Numbered from the stretch's first letter, positions 32,545-44,938 are shown. The stretch: 64,000 bases of DNA from Asparagopsis taxiformis (GCA_030407315.1 JALQPE010002363.1:59908-123907); one strand, 5' to 3'. Notes: generated by a model not told the origin, from the letters alone. Translations and numbers: made by a program.

Positions 32545-35016
32545 ATGCCCGCTATCAACTTTCATCCCAGCGCCGACCCGGGTTTGGACGATGCCGATAC
32601 CGGTATTCTTCGCGCCGACGCGAGTAGTGCCGATATCGATGGGCTTGTCGACTTGTTGCGCACCAAAAATTCCTTCTTGAAGGAGGACGATATTCGTGGC
32701 GCTAGTAATCATGAACAACAATCCACGCCTAATAATGCACAAAATGAACGCCAATCGACCGATTTCGATTTGTTGCAACATCTCGCTACTCCCGTGCCAT
32801 CGGCCTCATCGCAAGACGACGCCCCTACCGAAGGGCCCAGTCGTGAAACGCGCGATATGTATCTCAAACAAATCAAACAATGTTTCAAATTTCTTCTCGA
32901 CTCCAATCCTCCCGACTATGTCAAGTTGCCCGTTCTGCAAATGCTCAGCAATGAAATGCAAACCGGCGGAATCAAATGGGATAATAGAGACTATTACTAT
33001 GCAACCATCTGGCAACTGGTCAGATTTATGTCCTACATTACGTGTCAAAGCGATCATCTCATGTCCGTTTCGACCATTCTTAGTGAGAAGCATGCATACG
33101 CTGTTGCAGCTCGTATTCTCGTATCCTATATTCGAGACTTTGGATTCGAACTCGACCGCACATGGACCTTTGCTTTAGAACATCCACAAGTCATCTCCGA
33201 TTCAGTATCTGAAAACCTCGCCAAAGATATTGTGTCTAGCGCTAAATTCACCGGTAAATTTGCTCTTCGTGCTTCAAACTATACCGGTCGACGACCGCCA
33301 AGGATTCAAAACACACCGATTACTTTGCGTGCAAAAACGTTTGCTCAATTCGCCGATTCGCAATACCATGAATTGAGAAAACCATTTCAAGAATCAAGAA
33401 TGAATGAAGAAATTCTGGGCGCCGTCGTCACAGCCATTCGTGCTGTTGACAAACGCCTCGGAGTTTCTCGAACCGACGCTCAATATGCGGACGCTGTAGA
33501 AGCAATGTATAGAATTCCCGTTGCTGCTATGGACGAAGAACTCTTAACGATGGGCGCTATCAATTTAGACACTGAACAGTACGGCTCGTTGCATGTCGGT
33601 GAAACCGATTCATTATGTGCAGTTGGTTATTATCGAACAACCTTTTCACATCGTAGCAGAGATACACTTCCGATGACCAAGATTCCGCCTGACGGTTTTG
33701 TTGAATCCATGCAATGGGAGGGGAATCGTGTAGCCAAATTTGTCATGAAGTCTGGTCATGAACAAGTGTTCATGTGGAATTATCCGATCCGTGAAACGTC
33801 ACTATTGGAAGGCGTCAGCATCATTTTCGCCAATGACTATGGTCTGCGTTTGATTAGTCTTTGTCGCGACGAGGAAGCGCGTTTAGACGACATCACCGAA
33901 GGTTTGGCCAAGGAGATTTTCAATTGCACGGACAGTGTTGAGGCGCCATATTGCGGTATGCAAGGCGCTCTCGGTTTGGGGTACATTATTTCAAAAGGGT
34001 TTCGCTCATTCGAGCCAATCGAAATTGTAGATGACGCGGTTGCATTGGCCGAATATGCACAAATCAGACAAGAGATACAAGCGCTTCGCGGCGGAGGGCT
34101 GCAGCTTTGCACAGCATCACTTCGAATCTACGATTTGGAGACACTTGCATTGCCACGCGTTGTAGACAGACAACCTGCAAACATGAAGGTAGGATTATAT
34201 CTGGCGGCGATAAAATTGGCAACCAACGCGGCCGACATTGGCGCCTCTGAAATCAGCTACAAGCGACCGGTGGCACTTCCAGATCTGGAAGATCGCAGCA
34301 GTTCAGCACTTTCCTTCTGGGCCAACATAGAGGACGACGGCAAAAGCATTGAGACGGCGTTACGCGCAAAAATCCGACAATCCGAAGTGGAGTTGAATTA
34401 TTTACGCGGAGTTCGCAACGGAAAGATCCTGGCCAAATCGTCACTACCATTCGACGTCTTTGTGGTGATCATTGCGGCACTAGCTCTAGCCATCATACCG
34501 AGCATTCTTCGTTCGGATGACGACGCGGCGCAACGCATCTCCAATGCGATTCAGAACGTCGGTATCGGAGCATTTCCAATCATCGCTGTCTATATTGTGA
34601 TCTTCTACTTCCGATGGGGACCGTACGACATGCTACGAGCGCAACGTTCATGCGCGACACTGGAAGAAGCGGCCAAATCGGCGGGAGTGAGCGTTGTGTC
34701 CATTGCGGAGGAACTGGCTAGAAAAGGATGGGCGTCGGAGGTATTGGCGACTGCGGGTGCAGGATTGCCACTACGTGGCGCGATTGGTAATGGATTCATT
34801 TCATGTGGCGTCGGTTTAAGCTTGACGGAATATTGCAAACTGGGATTGATTGTGTTGAAGAAGGATGGTGTTATGGCGCGTATCATCGGTCGTGACTTTT
34901 CGTTGCAATTGAATCGTCATGCGGAAACTGGTATTTGGCATGTGAGCAAAGCGGAACCGATGATCGGCTTCTACACGGAGGCGTCCGAGGAGGACATTCA
35001 TATTCTTGTCGGTTGA
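32545..35016 (+). CDS. Unknown two-helix membrane protein family, member 3
   Basis: 823 residues, single exon. The ATG at 32545 (MPAINFHPSADPGLDDADTG) is preferred over the in-frame ATG six codons earlier because it aligns with member 1. The conserved blocks are YYYATIWQLVRFMSYI, RTDAQYADAVEAMYRIPV, KFVMKSGHEQVFMWNYPI and APYCGMQGALGLGYIISKGF. The helices are DVFVVIIAALALAIIPSIL and FPIIAVYIVIFYFRW. It has no poly-Gln insert. By eye it looks close to member 1. Function unknown. Confidence 0.85.
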   Translation: MPAINFHPSADPGLDDADTGILRADASSADIDGLVDLLRTKNSFLKEDDIRGASNHEQQSTPNNAQNERQSTDFDLLQHLATPVPSASSQDDAPTEGPSRETRDMYLKQIKQCFKFLLDSNPPDYVKLPVLQMLSNEMQTGGIKWDNRDYYYATIWQLVRFMSYITCQSDHLMSVSTILSEKHAYAVAARILVSYIRDFGFELDRTWTFALEHPQVISDSVSENLAKDIVSSAKFTGKFALRASNYTGRRPPRIQNTPITLRAKTFAQFADSQYHELRKPFQESRMNEEILGAVVTAIRAVDKRLGVSRTDAQYADAVEAMYRIPVAAMDEELLTMGAINLDTEQYGSLHVGETDSLCAVGYYRTTFSHRSRDTLPMTKIPPDGFVESMQWEGNRVAKFVMKSGHEQVFMWNYPIRETSLLEGVSIIFANDYGLRLISLCRDEEARLDDITEGLAKEIFNCTDSVEAPYCGMQGALGLGYIISKGFRSFEPIEIVDDAVALAEYAQIRQEIQALRGGGLQLCTASLRIYDLETLALPRVVDRQPANMKVGLYLAAIKLATNAADIGASEISYKRPVALPDLEDRSSSALSFWANIEDDGKSIETALRAKIRQSEVELNYLRGVRNGKILAKSSLPFDVFVVIIAALALAIIPSILRSDDDAAQRISNAIQNVGIGAFPIIAVYIVIFYFRWGPYDMLRAQRSCATLEEAAKSAGVSVVSIAEELARKGWASEVLATAGAGLPLRGAIGNGFISCGVGLSLTEYCKLGLIVLKKDGVMARIIGRDFSLQLNRHAETGIWHVSKAEPMIGFYTEASEEDIHILVG

Positions 35017-35440
35017 AAGTATTGGGATGTAGAGTGTACACTAATGTTCCCGATAGTGTAGAGTGTACGCGTCATGAAACAAGATTGTCATATCATGGAC
35101 ATGTGTCGGGCACACATCGCACCAAGTTGGATGCGGCATCACTGATAACGAGCCGGCAAGTCGTTGTTCGTTAATTCACTTGCTATAAGCTGTATGCGTG
35201 GAGATCATAGAAACGTTCTCGCGCCAAGTGGATGCAACTGCTCAACTGTAACGCAATTATCAAATGCACCACACAACCCTGAAGAGCATGCGTTGATTCA
35301 CCTCATTCCAATGACGCACCGCCCCAACTTTCGACGACATTTGTTGATACAATATACTCCGCACCTGTATATTGCGCGCAACGCAATGTTTTACACATCG
35401 TCGTTTTACCGATGTTATCCACAATCATCTGTGTCGTATC
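35017..35440. other. Intergenic region
   Basis: A short repeated phrase (gtagagtgtac) occurs at 35029 and 35057. No gene or clear promoter element is supported otherwise. Confidence 0.4.
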
Positions 35441-37522
35441 ATGCACCATCGGCCTCTCACCCAATTTAGGCACTTTGCAACACTGACAACGTTCATTTGT
35501 CATGTAGCCGCATCCCCTACCCCAACAATTCTTCAACGCCAAGTTAATGTCGCTTCAACCGACCCAATCACGCTCTCCATATGCCCAACCGATCCTATAC
35601 ATCGCATATGGACCAACTTCGGACTCCATATCGCCGGTGTATTATTCATCGGCTTTGCAACTACAATTCGAGACTATTATGCCGCAACACCCAACCGTGA
35701 GTGCCTGTGTCTCATCACCTTTTACACTCTTATTTCATTCACATTTTTAGTAGCAGTATACGTCAATCTATGCTTCAACTCCTCCGCAATGCTCCTAGTC
35801 GGAACTGCCGTAGTGGGCGTTCTAATCCATCGCAAAACGCCACGAAATTGGACGGTTAACTTTCGTCGTCTCCATCTCACCGCTCCGATGTGGCGCACGC
35901 GAAGGGGCGAGGTATACAAGCGTTTGCGATTATTCCCCAACAGATGGCGATATCGGATGCGAAGCAATGACACGCAACAACGCGAAAATGAGGAAAACGA
36001 AGCCGCTCGTACCGAAAATATGCCATTGATCCGTCCCGAAGCGCAGTGTCCGTTCGGTGCGCGGCAGAGCGATAAAGATTGGAACGGTGCAGCATACACG
36101 GGAAGCTTACTCGACGGGTCCCATGCGATTTTCATCACCGAGCAAGATGTTTGGCATTGGGAAAATTCAAACAAGGTTTGGCAAAACTTGATGAGAAAGG
36201 CCCGTTTGGGTTATCAGGAGTTCCAACGTGCAGCCATGGCTCTTCGAATGGCTAGTGCTATTCCGTTTCCAGCGTACATCGATGTGGGAAAGACAGAGTT
36301 TTTTACGGTGCGGCGGACAATTGGCACTGAGGTGGTAGAAGTTTGGGGAATCGCACAACGTGAATTGGAGGCTATGGAATTTTTCAACTGGAATCAATCA
36401 CGGGCGTATAAAGAGTGTGATCGTCAAGAGGATCTAGCAATGTTATTGCATCTCAAGATGTTGAATCACGCAGTGCCGGGTGAACATTTTCAAGAAAAAT
36501 GGTCGCGTTTTGCCACCGAATGGATCTTGGGAGAAGTGTTTGTCAGCAAGTTTCCCATAGCGGGGCAGGAAAACACAACGGTAGTACAGGGCATTCTCAA
36601 AAAGGCACTGGCATACGGACTGATCACCGGACGCGAACATAGCGAGGAAAAGTATTGGTATTTGCTTGCCAAAAGTGACAGTGAGATATTTCTGATGGAA
36701 AGAGCTGTCCATTGGAGTACGAGAGACGGCATGATCATCAAACGAATTCGACGTTCATTACGACCAGATGAACGAGCAACGTTAACGCGCACCGGTGCCA
36801 CAGAGGACGGGCAAGGTGGGCCCACACGCAACGAGGAATACGAATCAAAACTAGTCGATGGCACAAAATGTCTATTGACATGCGAGAAGGAAGAGCAGTA
36901 TTGGGAACGAAATCCTGGTGAACATTGGCAGCGTATGGAGCAGAAAATTACAGAGAAGGAAAAGGAGATTTGCAGACAACGTGAATGCATTTCGGAGTCA
37001 ACAAGCAACTTGGAAAGTCTAGAGAGAGAAACTGCTCTGTACAAAATCTCACTGCTGTCAGTACGTATGGCAGAAAGTATCCCGGTTCCCGCCAATGTAG
37101 CGGTGAGAAATGCCGAGCGTCGGGCTTTGGGAAGCTGTGAGGGCATGCGTGTAGCGGCCTGTCGTGACATACCGCTGTCGACACTGCAGGGCATGGCATG
37201 TTTCTCAAACAACAACAGCTATGCTGAATTTACGGATCGGGACGATCTCGCGACATTACTGTTGCTGAAGATGGTGGTATTGGAGAAAAGAGAAAAAGAC
37301 AGCGCGCTGGTATTTGCCAAAGATTGGCTGTTTGGCGAGATAGTAACGGGTCCGCCTAGAGACAGTAGGCCTCCTGGCGATCGCGCGCAACTCGCAGACC
37401 ATGCATTTGCGTATGGTAAAATTGTTGGCGCTGCTCGAACGGACCGATCGTATTGGTATCTGATGAGAAAGGATTTGGTGCGTGCGAGAGCGCGAGAGGA
37501 GTCAGCCGTAGGCGCGCAGTAA
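35441..37522 (+). CDS. Membrane protein with a duplicated cytosolic module
   Basis: About 693 residues from the ATG at 35441. That start places a weakly hydrophobic, signal-like stretch first; an in-frame ATG at 35372 is the alternative. Three hydrophobic segments follow within the first ~135 residues (GLHIAGVLFIGFATTI, CLITFYTLISFTFLVAVYVN, SAMLLVGTAVVGVLI). Then come a basic stretch and two copies of a ~200-residue module. Shared landmarks, in order, are DG(S/T)...W, RMA(S/E)(A/S)IP(F/V)PA, D(Q/R)(E/D)DLA(M/T)LL.LKM, W.(L/F)GE and AYG.I.G....(K/S)YWYL. A coiled-coil-like segment opens the second module (EKEKEICRQRECISE). I do not recognise the family. Confidence 0.75.
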   Translation: MHHRPLTQFRHFATLTTFICHVAASPTPTILQRQVNVASTDPITLSICPTDPIHRIWTNFGLHIAGVLFIGFATTIRDYYAATPNRECLCLITFYTLISFTFLVAVYVNLCFNSSAMLLVGTAVVGVLIHRKTPRNWTVNFRRLHLTAPMWRTRRGEVYKRLRLFPNRWRYRMRSNDTQQRENEENEAARTENMPLIRPEAQCPFGARQSDKDWNGAAYTGSLLDGSHAIFITEQDVWHWENSNKVWQNLMRKARLGYQEFQRAAMALRMASAIPFPAYIDVGKTEFFTVRRTIGTEVVEVWGIAQRELEAMEFFNWNQSRAYKECDRQEDLAMLLHLKMLNHAVPGEHFQEKWSRFATEWILGEVFVSKFPIAGQENTTVVQGILKKALAYGLITGREHSEEKYWYLLAKSDSEIFLMERAVHWSTRDGMIIKRIRRSLRPDERATLTRTGATEDGQGGPTRNEEYESKLVDGTKCLLTCEKEEQYWERNPGEHWQRMEQKITEKEKEICRQRECISESTSNLESLERETALYKISLLSVRMAESIPVPANVAVRNAERRALGSCEGMRVAACRDIPLSTLQGMACFSNNNSYAEFTDRDDLATLLLLKMVVLEKREKDSALVFAKDWLFGEIVTGPPRDSRPPGDRAQLADHAFAYGKIVGAARTDRSYWYLMRKDLVRARAREESAVGAQ

Positions 37523-40506
37523 ATGTAATGATTATGTGTCATATCGGATATCAGTCTAGTCAACACATGATACTGGCCGAACGCGTCACGAGTGTCAATG
37601 TCATGTTGCGCCTCGTAAATTTAACGAATCGGAAAGTGTCACCCCATTGCTGTCGGTTGGCGTCCAATTTTCATTCACGCCATTCCTAACATACCTACTG
37701 CAGAGTTTGCAAATGAAATATAATATCCTCTCCTCAGCGCCATTGTACACGCACATCTACGATTATTTCCCTCTCTTCGCCAAAATCACGCCTCAACATC
37801 TCCAAACACATTTATATCTGAAACGTAGGCAAGAAAACCATGTCACTCTAGTGAAAACAGTTATATTTCGTTCCAACAGACTTGGATTATAGTCTATGTG
37901 TACTGTGCTATCATCGCCTTTTCTGTCATCGTCGTTCTCTTTTCAAGCACTTTCTAGTTTCAAGTCCCCCTACAAATACCAGTGCGAAGCCTGCCTGCTG
38001 TAGTATCTCAGGGAGTTTTGCAGCAAAGTTGGACGATGGCAATGTCGCTCAGATGACAGCTCCTCTGCCAGTAGCGATGTTTTTTTTGGATCCGCCCCTC
38101 TTGGGGCCTATATCCTATTGTGAGTTATACTACCCTAATCCTCACTTGCTGCCCGCGCGCACACGTACCTAACCACATTTTGCCTGTACTGCGTGGTGCC
38201 CACGTGGCTACAACTCTTCCCGCCAAACGTCAGTAGCGCTACACTGCTCAGAAACTTGCCATTTCGATGATGGCCCCAGATCATTGGCCTTCATGCAATG
38301 CAAATTCCTCTTGTTATTCTAAGTTTAGGTCAGTCGCTGGGATATCTTTCGCTAAATTACATGCAAGGCTCCTTGTTCTCAAAAAATACAAATGACGAGG
38401 ACATTATCCATTAGACAGGTTCAGGTTAAGTGGCTTGTTCCGCAACGTTAAAATGAAGTACTTACTTATTGAAACACCCAATTCGGTGCTTCGATTTTGA
38501 ATGCAAGAGGTATTGAAGTAGTGAAGTTTAACTAGGGATATTTGGATAAGTCACTCGAAAGTGAAGTATGATTTCAAAGAAGAATACAGGATGAAGAGTG
38601 TATGTGTTCCCAAGATTTTGATTTCGAAAGGAACGAATGCAAGACAACGTACAAATTGTCACTTGGAGTAGTTGCAAGCACTACGATAACCAATGATGGT
38701 GATTATGGAACGACTTGTGGTCGCTATTCATTCACAGAGAGAAACAGACGGGATTACTTATTAAGAAAGTTTTCAAGACTTGAGTTTTCTCTGAATGCAA
38801 TGTAACTGAACTCAAGTAAAATAATGTTCTGTATAAACAGTGGGAATACATGAATACCGTTACAGAAACTCTACCGCAGTTAAATTGGTTGATATACCGC
38901 CTGCACGGCACATGATACCGACGGGTCCTCAATTTACTTTGAGCAAGTGGAAGCACTCTAGTGCTCATTGGCGTATGCTCATCATGATTACGTTTATCCC
39001 TTTACGGTTGCCCTACTTCTCTATCCAGCACTGCGCAGCGAAGACCAGGTGGAAGGATTTCATGCGCGGATACTGTCGAAAAGGCGTGCTGTATCACACG
39101 TGTAAGCCATGGTGAGGTAGTTTCGGACATTATACCGCTAATTGCTTTGTTATATATGTATTGGCCCTGCAATTACTTTACATATTACAAAGGACATCTG
39201 TCTGGAGGTTGGGCGACACAAGCGTTCGGATGATCAAGGCTGTTGGGAACACTATTACAGTAGACACAATACTCCAACAAATCGGGAAAAGTGTCCACCA
39301 CGAAATGAACTATGTGGTGATTTCGCATACTGCCACCCTCGAGTACCCTTAAGTAACCTGACTGCTGATCCCGTGAGCATAGCTGGTCTAAGTATACGTG
39401 TTCGGTCATCGGATATATTTACTTTGGTGACGCCTTGTTTATAGTGTATGTTCTACATAGTGCCGCGATCGTAGTTTACTCACGTGGTCAGACGTTGAGC
39501 ACACTGATTCCGACACATACAGGATTTATCGATCAGCGTATTAGTATCGGTTATCATCTTGCGACTTAGCGATACGGATATGATCTCATGTATCTGTAGT
39601 ATTACAGTATCGATTACAATTTGCCCCTTACGACGTAGGGTAGAATGGCATGTAACCGTCGATACGAGCTGCCCTGGTCAGCCCCGAGACTGACTGGTGA
39701 TTTGCACTAGGCACATGCGCCTGGGATCGACCGAGTGACGACTCGGGAATTCAAAATAAATACTCGACTCCCGGTTTGCACGAACAGATCGGGAGGGGTA
39801 CCTTCGTACCGGCTGTGACCTCCTTTCTGTACCTGCTACGCGCTAGATCGCCGCCCTGAGCTCCCGACAGACCCGCAAACCGAGAACAGTGTATAGGCGG
39901 TCTGCAAGACAATCATGTGAGGTTTTCTGCGCTCTTCATTGGCTGAATGTGTGCTGACATATATTTTATTCTCAGAACTGCGTGATGCGAGAGGTGGAAA
40001 CCAATTTGTCTCAAAGAACTGTGTCGAGTAACGCACATGATAAATGTTTGATTGCCACATCAAATTTAAAACCCTCTCCCTTACGCCATTAGATGGCACG
40101 ATCCCAACTCGGTTTCACATTTGATCTCATATGTGGGCATGCTTCCATCCCAATTATACTAGGGCATATATCGAAACACTATTTATTTGTACATGCGATT
40201 CAGTCTCCCACACTTTTGCGATCATCGCCCTGAATCGAACTCTAATGGCTGAACCAAAAGTTATGAATTGTTCAGTTGGATCGACCAATGACTCAAAGAC
40301 AATTATCAAGACTGTTACATTCACAGAGTGATCCAAATATCATTGTTATCCATACAGTTAATATGCCGTTGACCAGTTACCACCCACGGCATTTGAATTC
40401 AAATACCTCTTATTGATACATTAGATTAATCTTGGGTAACACTACCTATGATATCCCATGATACAGCATTTGCAATTGTGCATTTAGCTACCCACGCACA
40501 ATAGCA
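37523..40506. other. Intergenic region before the Copia element
   Basis: About 3 kb of AT-rich sequence with no supported gene. The last few hundred bases before 40507 should contain the Copia 5' LTR, but the copy at the other end is absent, so I cannot place its border. Confidence 0.4.
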
Positions 40507-40512
40507 TATAAA
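40507..40512 (+). promoter_or_regulatory. TATA box of the Copia element
   Basis: TATAAACCCCC, 191 bp before the gag ATG at 40698. It uses the same TATAAACC core seen before protease 1 and the receptor-like gene. Confidence 0.45.
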
Positions 40513-40697
40513 CCCCCTTCTAGTAAACCATGTGTGTGGCATGCAACAGAGCACAGACTGCCACAGCATCACTTGCCGATCAATCTTCTGTTACTACCAG
40601 TTGCACGCCACCCTGCCAACCTGAAAACTCTTGTTACTGCACGTTTAACGTAGCAAAAGGATTCAAGGACTGTTTCAGCATCTCACTTTTCATAGTT

Positions 40698-43600
40698 ATG
40701 GGCGCAGATACTGCTGATCTGCCCTCACGTCCGCGTTTTTCATGGGATGCTAGGTGTGTACCCTGGACTGATGGTAAAGGAAACCAAGAAGAATATGCGA
40801 GAGCCGTCAAGATGTGGAGGACGTTCCACAATAAGCTTCCTGACGGACATGCTGCAAAGATACTACCGTCGCTACAAGGAATCATGCTCCAATCTCAGCT
40901 TTTTGGCCGTGCTAGAGACCTTTGCATGAAAATAAGCTCCGACATCATAGAAAGTGACGACGGACCTGATGCTATCGTGAATGAAATTCACAAATGGGAT
41001 GCACTTGCTGTAGTCAGTGAAGTATATAATGACTTCCTCGAGCTGCTCAATACCAAAAGAGGTACAAGCGAGTCATTTCTGAACTTTGAGCGCAGGTTTG
41101 AAGCCAAAACAAGCAAATTTAATTCAAATGCTACTACTACCAAGCTACCGGAATCGCTTGTAGCCTTCATGCTGCTTGCTAATTCTGCAGTAGACAGCAA
41201 CCAGCGCATCCCAGTACTTGCCTCCTCCGCTCCGAGAGACGCAAAGCTCACGCCAGCAAGCACCACTGAAGACCTCCTCCAAGCCCTTTCCTATGAGTCC
41301 ATTGCGTCTGTGATCAGACAATGTGACAAGCCAAAAGGACAAGTGTCCGATATGTCGATGCATGCTCATGCTACCAGTATGCCGAGACAGAAGAAAAAGC
41401 TCAGTCCTCGTGAGCTTGCTGATCTAAAATCGAGAAGCAGATGCCGCAAATGCAAGAAAATGGGACACTGGGCGAGTGATCACTCGAAAGAGCATGACAT
41501 TACCACAGAGAAACAAACTGCAGGACAAACAAGCAGTTCATCTCCCCAGCGCAGCACTAAGCGCTCCTCCCTAACATTCAATATGGCTAGGCTCGCCACA
41601 GAAGATAACCAATTTCCGTTAGGATACGTTGGCCCGCTTGTGGACAATGCCGCTCCTTACAGTGGTATTGGGATCGAAGAATTTAGGCTCATTCAGCCGT
41701 TGATAGCCCCAAATTGGAATGGGAGCTTTGACCCGCTCCCTGATTCGATTTCCGATCGTCCATATTGGCAATATGGATCTGGGCAGCACAGCAGCGATCC
41801 GCGGAAAATTATTGGTTCTGTATGCCTTACAGTACGATCTAATGCTGGCCGTTCTGTTGTGATCAGACACCTTGTCATTGATGGCTCATCACAATGGGTG
41901 ATTGGCCGTAACATCGTTCGCAAGTGCAACTTGTTATATGATCAGCAAAATATATTACAGTTACCGGCTTACACTGATTCTGGAGAACGTGAGTTCATAC
42001 CACTCATTGATGACGACATGCACTCATACATTGCTTATGAAATGTTTGCACCGAATGAAATCAAGCTATCGGAGCAAGTGCACAAGTCAATGTACTGTGC
42101 AACAGCACAGCTACCATTTGATCAAAACTCCGAGCTAAGCTTCCCGAAGCTAAAGAAAATAGTAGACACAGTTCATCGACACGTGTGCGGTCACGCATCC
42201 TTCAGTGATATCAAGACCTTACTGGATCGGAATGGAATCTGGAATGCTGACACGGAAAAATACCTATCTCACAAGATTGAAACGTGTCACAGTTGTCGTC
42301 ACACTAGCAATCCTACAAGAGCTAGGAAAGTTTCTATCAGTACTATGTGCCGACAGTTCAATCAACTTGTGTGCATTGATCATTTGTTTTTAGATGACGT
42401 GTGCGTATTCCACGCCATGGACTCTGCCTCGCGATACTCTGTGGGATGTGTTGTGCCGAACACGTCTATGGAACAAGCCGTCACAGCCTTCGACGCTCAT
42501 TGGGTATCCCAGTTTTGGCCGCCCGAGAAAGTATTGTGTGACCCCGGATTCAAAGGAGCACATTTTTCTGACTACCTGAATAATTTGAACTCTGAAATTG
42601 TCCTCCTTCCCGCACGTCGGCACAATAAGAACACTATCGAGTCGAAACACCGTGTTCTAAGAGACATATTCTTGCGCCTCAAGTCCGACAACCCTGATTT
42701 CCACACCGCACTGCTCGTTCAACAAACATTTCGCATTTCAAACTCCTTATATGGCAATAATCTACTCAGTGCTCAAGAGCTAGCCAAAGGTTATACTGTA
42801 CCTGTGACCCCAGGAGCGATGGCCATCTCGATCCCGAAAGAACTAGTCGAAGCGCAGCAAAAATTGCAGGCGAAACGAAAATTAACGTTAATATTGAAGT
42901 CTAAATCCATAATGGAAACACCTGTGCATGCTGGTGATATGGTTGAAGTGTTTGTCAAACACAGCAATGAGAAGAGGGGCAAATGGTCAAGTCCAAAGAC
43001 AGTGCTTAGTTACGATCACAACACTCGTACTGTGGTACTACCAGGCAGAAATGGAAGAACAATCCAAGCTGCAATTGAGGATATAAGGCCATCCTTATCC
43101 GATAATACATTGGCTGTTGCCATACAAGATCTTATGGACGATCTCGACGATGAGATAGACAATGAGATTGAATCTGTGACAAATGATACTGGAAAATATC
43201 CGTCCAAAAGCAAACATGATGCCAACTTTGATTTGAGCGAAGGACAAGCAAACGCTCAAGTCGAACCAATAGAAAACACCAACTCAGAAATACAAGGAAA
43301 ATCAATTGCCGTTGGAGACAAGCTGTCAGTATATTGGCCCGATGACAAACAGTACTACTCTGGAACTGTTTCCCGATACTTCTCTCGCAGTGGAAAGCAC
43401 AAAATACTTTATGACGATGGCCAATCTGAAACACTGGATATGACAAAAGAAATATGGAAACACGATGATTCTATTGGAGAGACGAATGGACTATCAGCCA
43501 ATGAGATACAAGTTGTACCCGGAAAAGAGCTAACGAGCCATGAAAAGGATGCTACTGATCAATATCATGACCAATTCAAGAGCAAAGAGTTTTTACTCAC

Positions 43601-44938
43601 CGAAGCCCAAGATCTGCCCTCATTCGTCACCCAAAATGCTTACGAAAGAGAACAGTCCTCTTTCATGAAAACAGTGCAAGAGGTACACGTTTCCAAGATT
43701 CCACAAAACTCTAACATTATTTCCAGCCATGTCCTATACAAAGTGAAGACACTTGACGATGGATCTCGGATAGTCAAAGCTCGGATTGCCCCACATGGTA
43801 ATAGAGACAAGGACAAACATCTGTTGAGGACAGACTCTGCCACGTGCCCTCCACTCGGACTTCGAATCCTCCTATCAATTTGCACCATTTTCCGGTGGAG
43901 CTTGGCCAAAGTTGACGTTAAATCAGCATTCTTGCAGACTGGTGCTGCAGAAAGAGATGTATATGTTGTTCCTCCAAAGGAATGTCGCCAGCGAACTTTC
44001 TATTGGCTACTACTAGCAGCTTCATACGGATTGGCAAACGCTAATGCCAAGTGGCAAGACCACAGTGACCAATTTCTGTCTCAGATTGGTTTTAAACAAC
44101 TTGCATATGTTCCACAACTGTTTTATTTCACTGCAAACAAGAAGCTAGAAATGCTTGCCATCAAAGTTGTTGATGACATCTTATTCACTGGCGAAAGATG
44201 CAACCTCCAGTCTATGGTGGAGAAGACCAAGAACAGTACGAACTTGGTACCATTGTGTACAGCCCTGGTTCTTTTAAGTTCTTCGGTCTCGACCTCCACC
44301 ACGATGAAGATCACGTCATTAGCCTATCAGGTGATGTCAAGCTCAATGAAATCGATAATCATCTGATCGATCGTTTGAGACGTAAGCAAAGTACTGCAGC
44401 ACTGAACTCAATCGAGCTTACAGTATTTCGTTCACTCAACGGATCTATTGGTTGGTTGGGCGTAACCTCGAGCCCTTTCTGTGCATTTGCGTCTAGCTAC
44501 ATGCAACAAAAAGGCACAAATCTCACAGTACACGACCTTGTTTCGCAAAATAATATGCTTCGCACTCTCAAAAGGCTGGGTTGTACAATAACATACAAGC
44601 GTCCGTCTGTTGGTTCTACTCTCAAGCTATCTGTCCTGTTATTTACAGATGCCAGTGTTCCTTCAGTTAATGGACAGTTAGGATTCATTGCGGATTCATT
44701 GCTGGACTTCTCTTTGGAAATCTACATCAACACAGCATTATCCATATTATACACTGGTCGTCAGTCAAGTCAAGGCGCCCCGTGCGCTCCACTGGATCTG
44801 CAGAGACTCTTGCAGCAGGTATTGGGATTGATGAAGGAAAAATTCTTGTTAAGGCGTACGAAACATTTCTACAGATGCACATAGATCTAATCGTCTGTGT
44901 GGATTCGAAAGACCTCTATGATACGCTATCAACATGCC
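40698..44938 (+). pseudogene. Copia gag-pol polyprotein (frameshifted, truncated)
   Basis: The ATG at 40698 (MGADTADLPSRPRF) starts gag. The frame stays open from 40530 to 44366. Gag has a zinc knuckle of C-x2-C-x4-H-x4-H form (CRKCKKMGHWASDH), where most knuckles end in Cys. The protease site reads VDNAAPYSGIG rather than DSGA. The integrase has a His/Cys module, Asp in CIDHLF, Asp in CDPGF and Glu in KNTIESKH. A Tudor-like module follows (about 43300-43460; VGDKLSVYWPDDKQYYSGTV, YDDGQSE). Reverse transcriptase follows, with KVDVKSAFLQT and VVDDILF. The reading frame moves at about 44200 and again near 44790, inside RNase H (TDAS...; VCVDSKDLYDTL). These shifts and the truncation make it inactive. 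Confidence 0.85.

Larger units (their letters stand above)
40507..44938 (+). mobile_element. Copia-type LTR retrotransposon, 3' end replaced by copy B
   Basis: Promoter, gag, protease, integrase, reverse transcriptase and part of RNase H are in Copia order. The sequence is cut inside RNase H at 44938, where copy B begins. I could not find the missing 3' part after 52485, 59273 or elsewhere in the window. Confidence 0.8.

Noticed and set aside
32245..32781. 179-codon N-terminal extension of membrane protein member 2
   Set aside because: It overlaps the start of member 3 on the opposite strand and has no counterpart in members 1 and 3.
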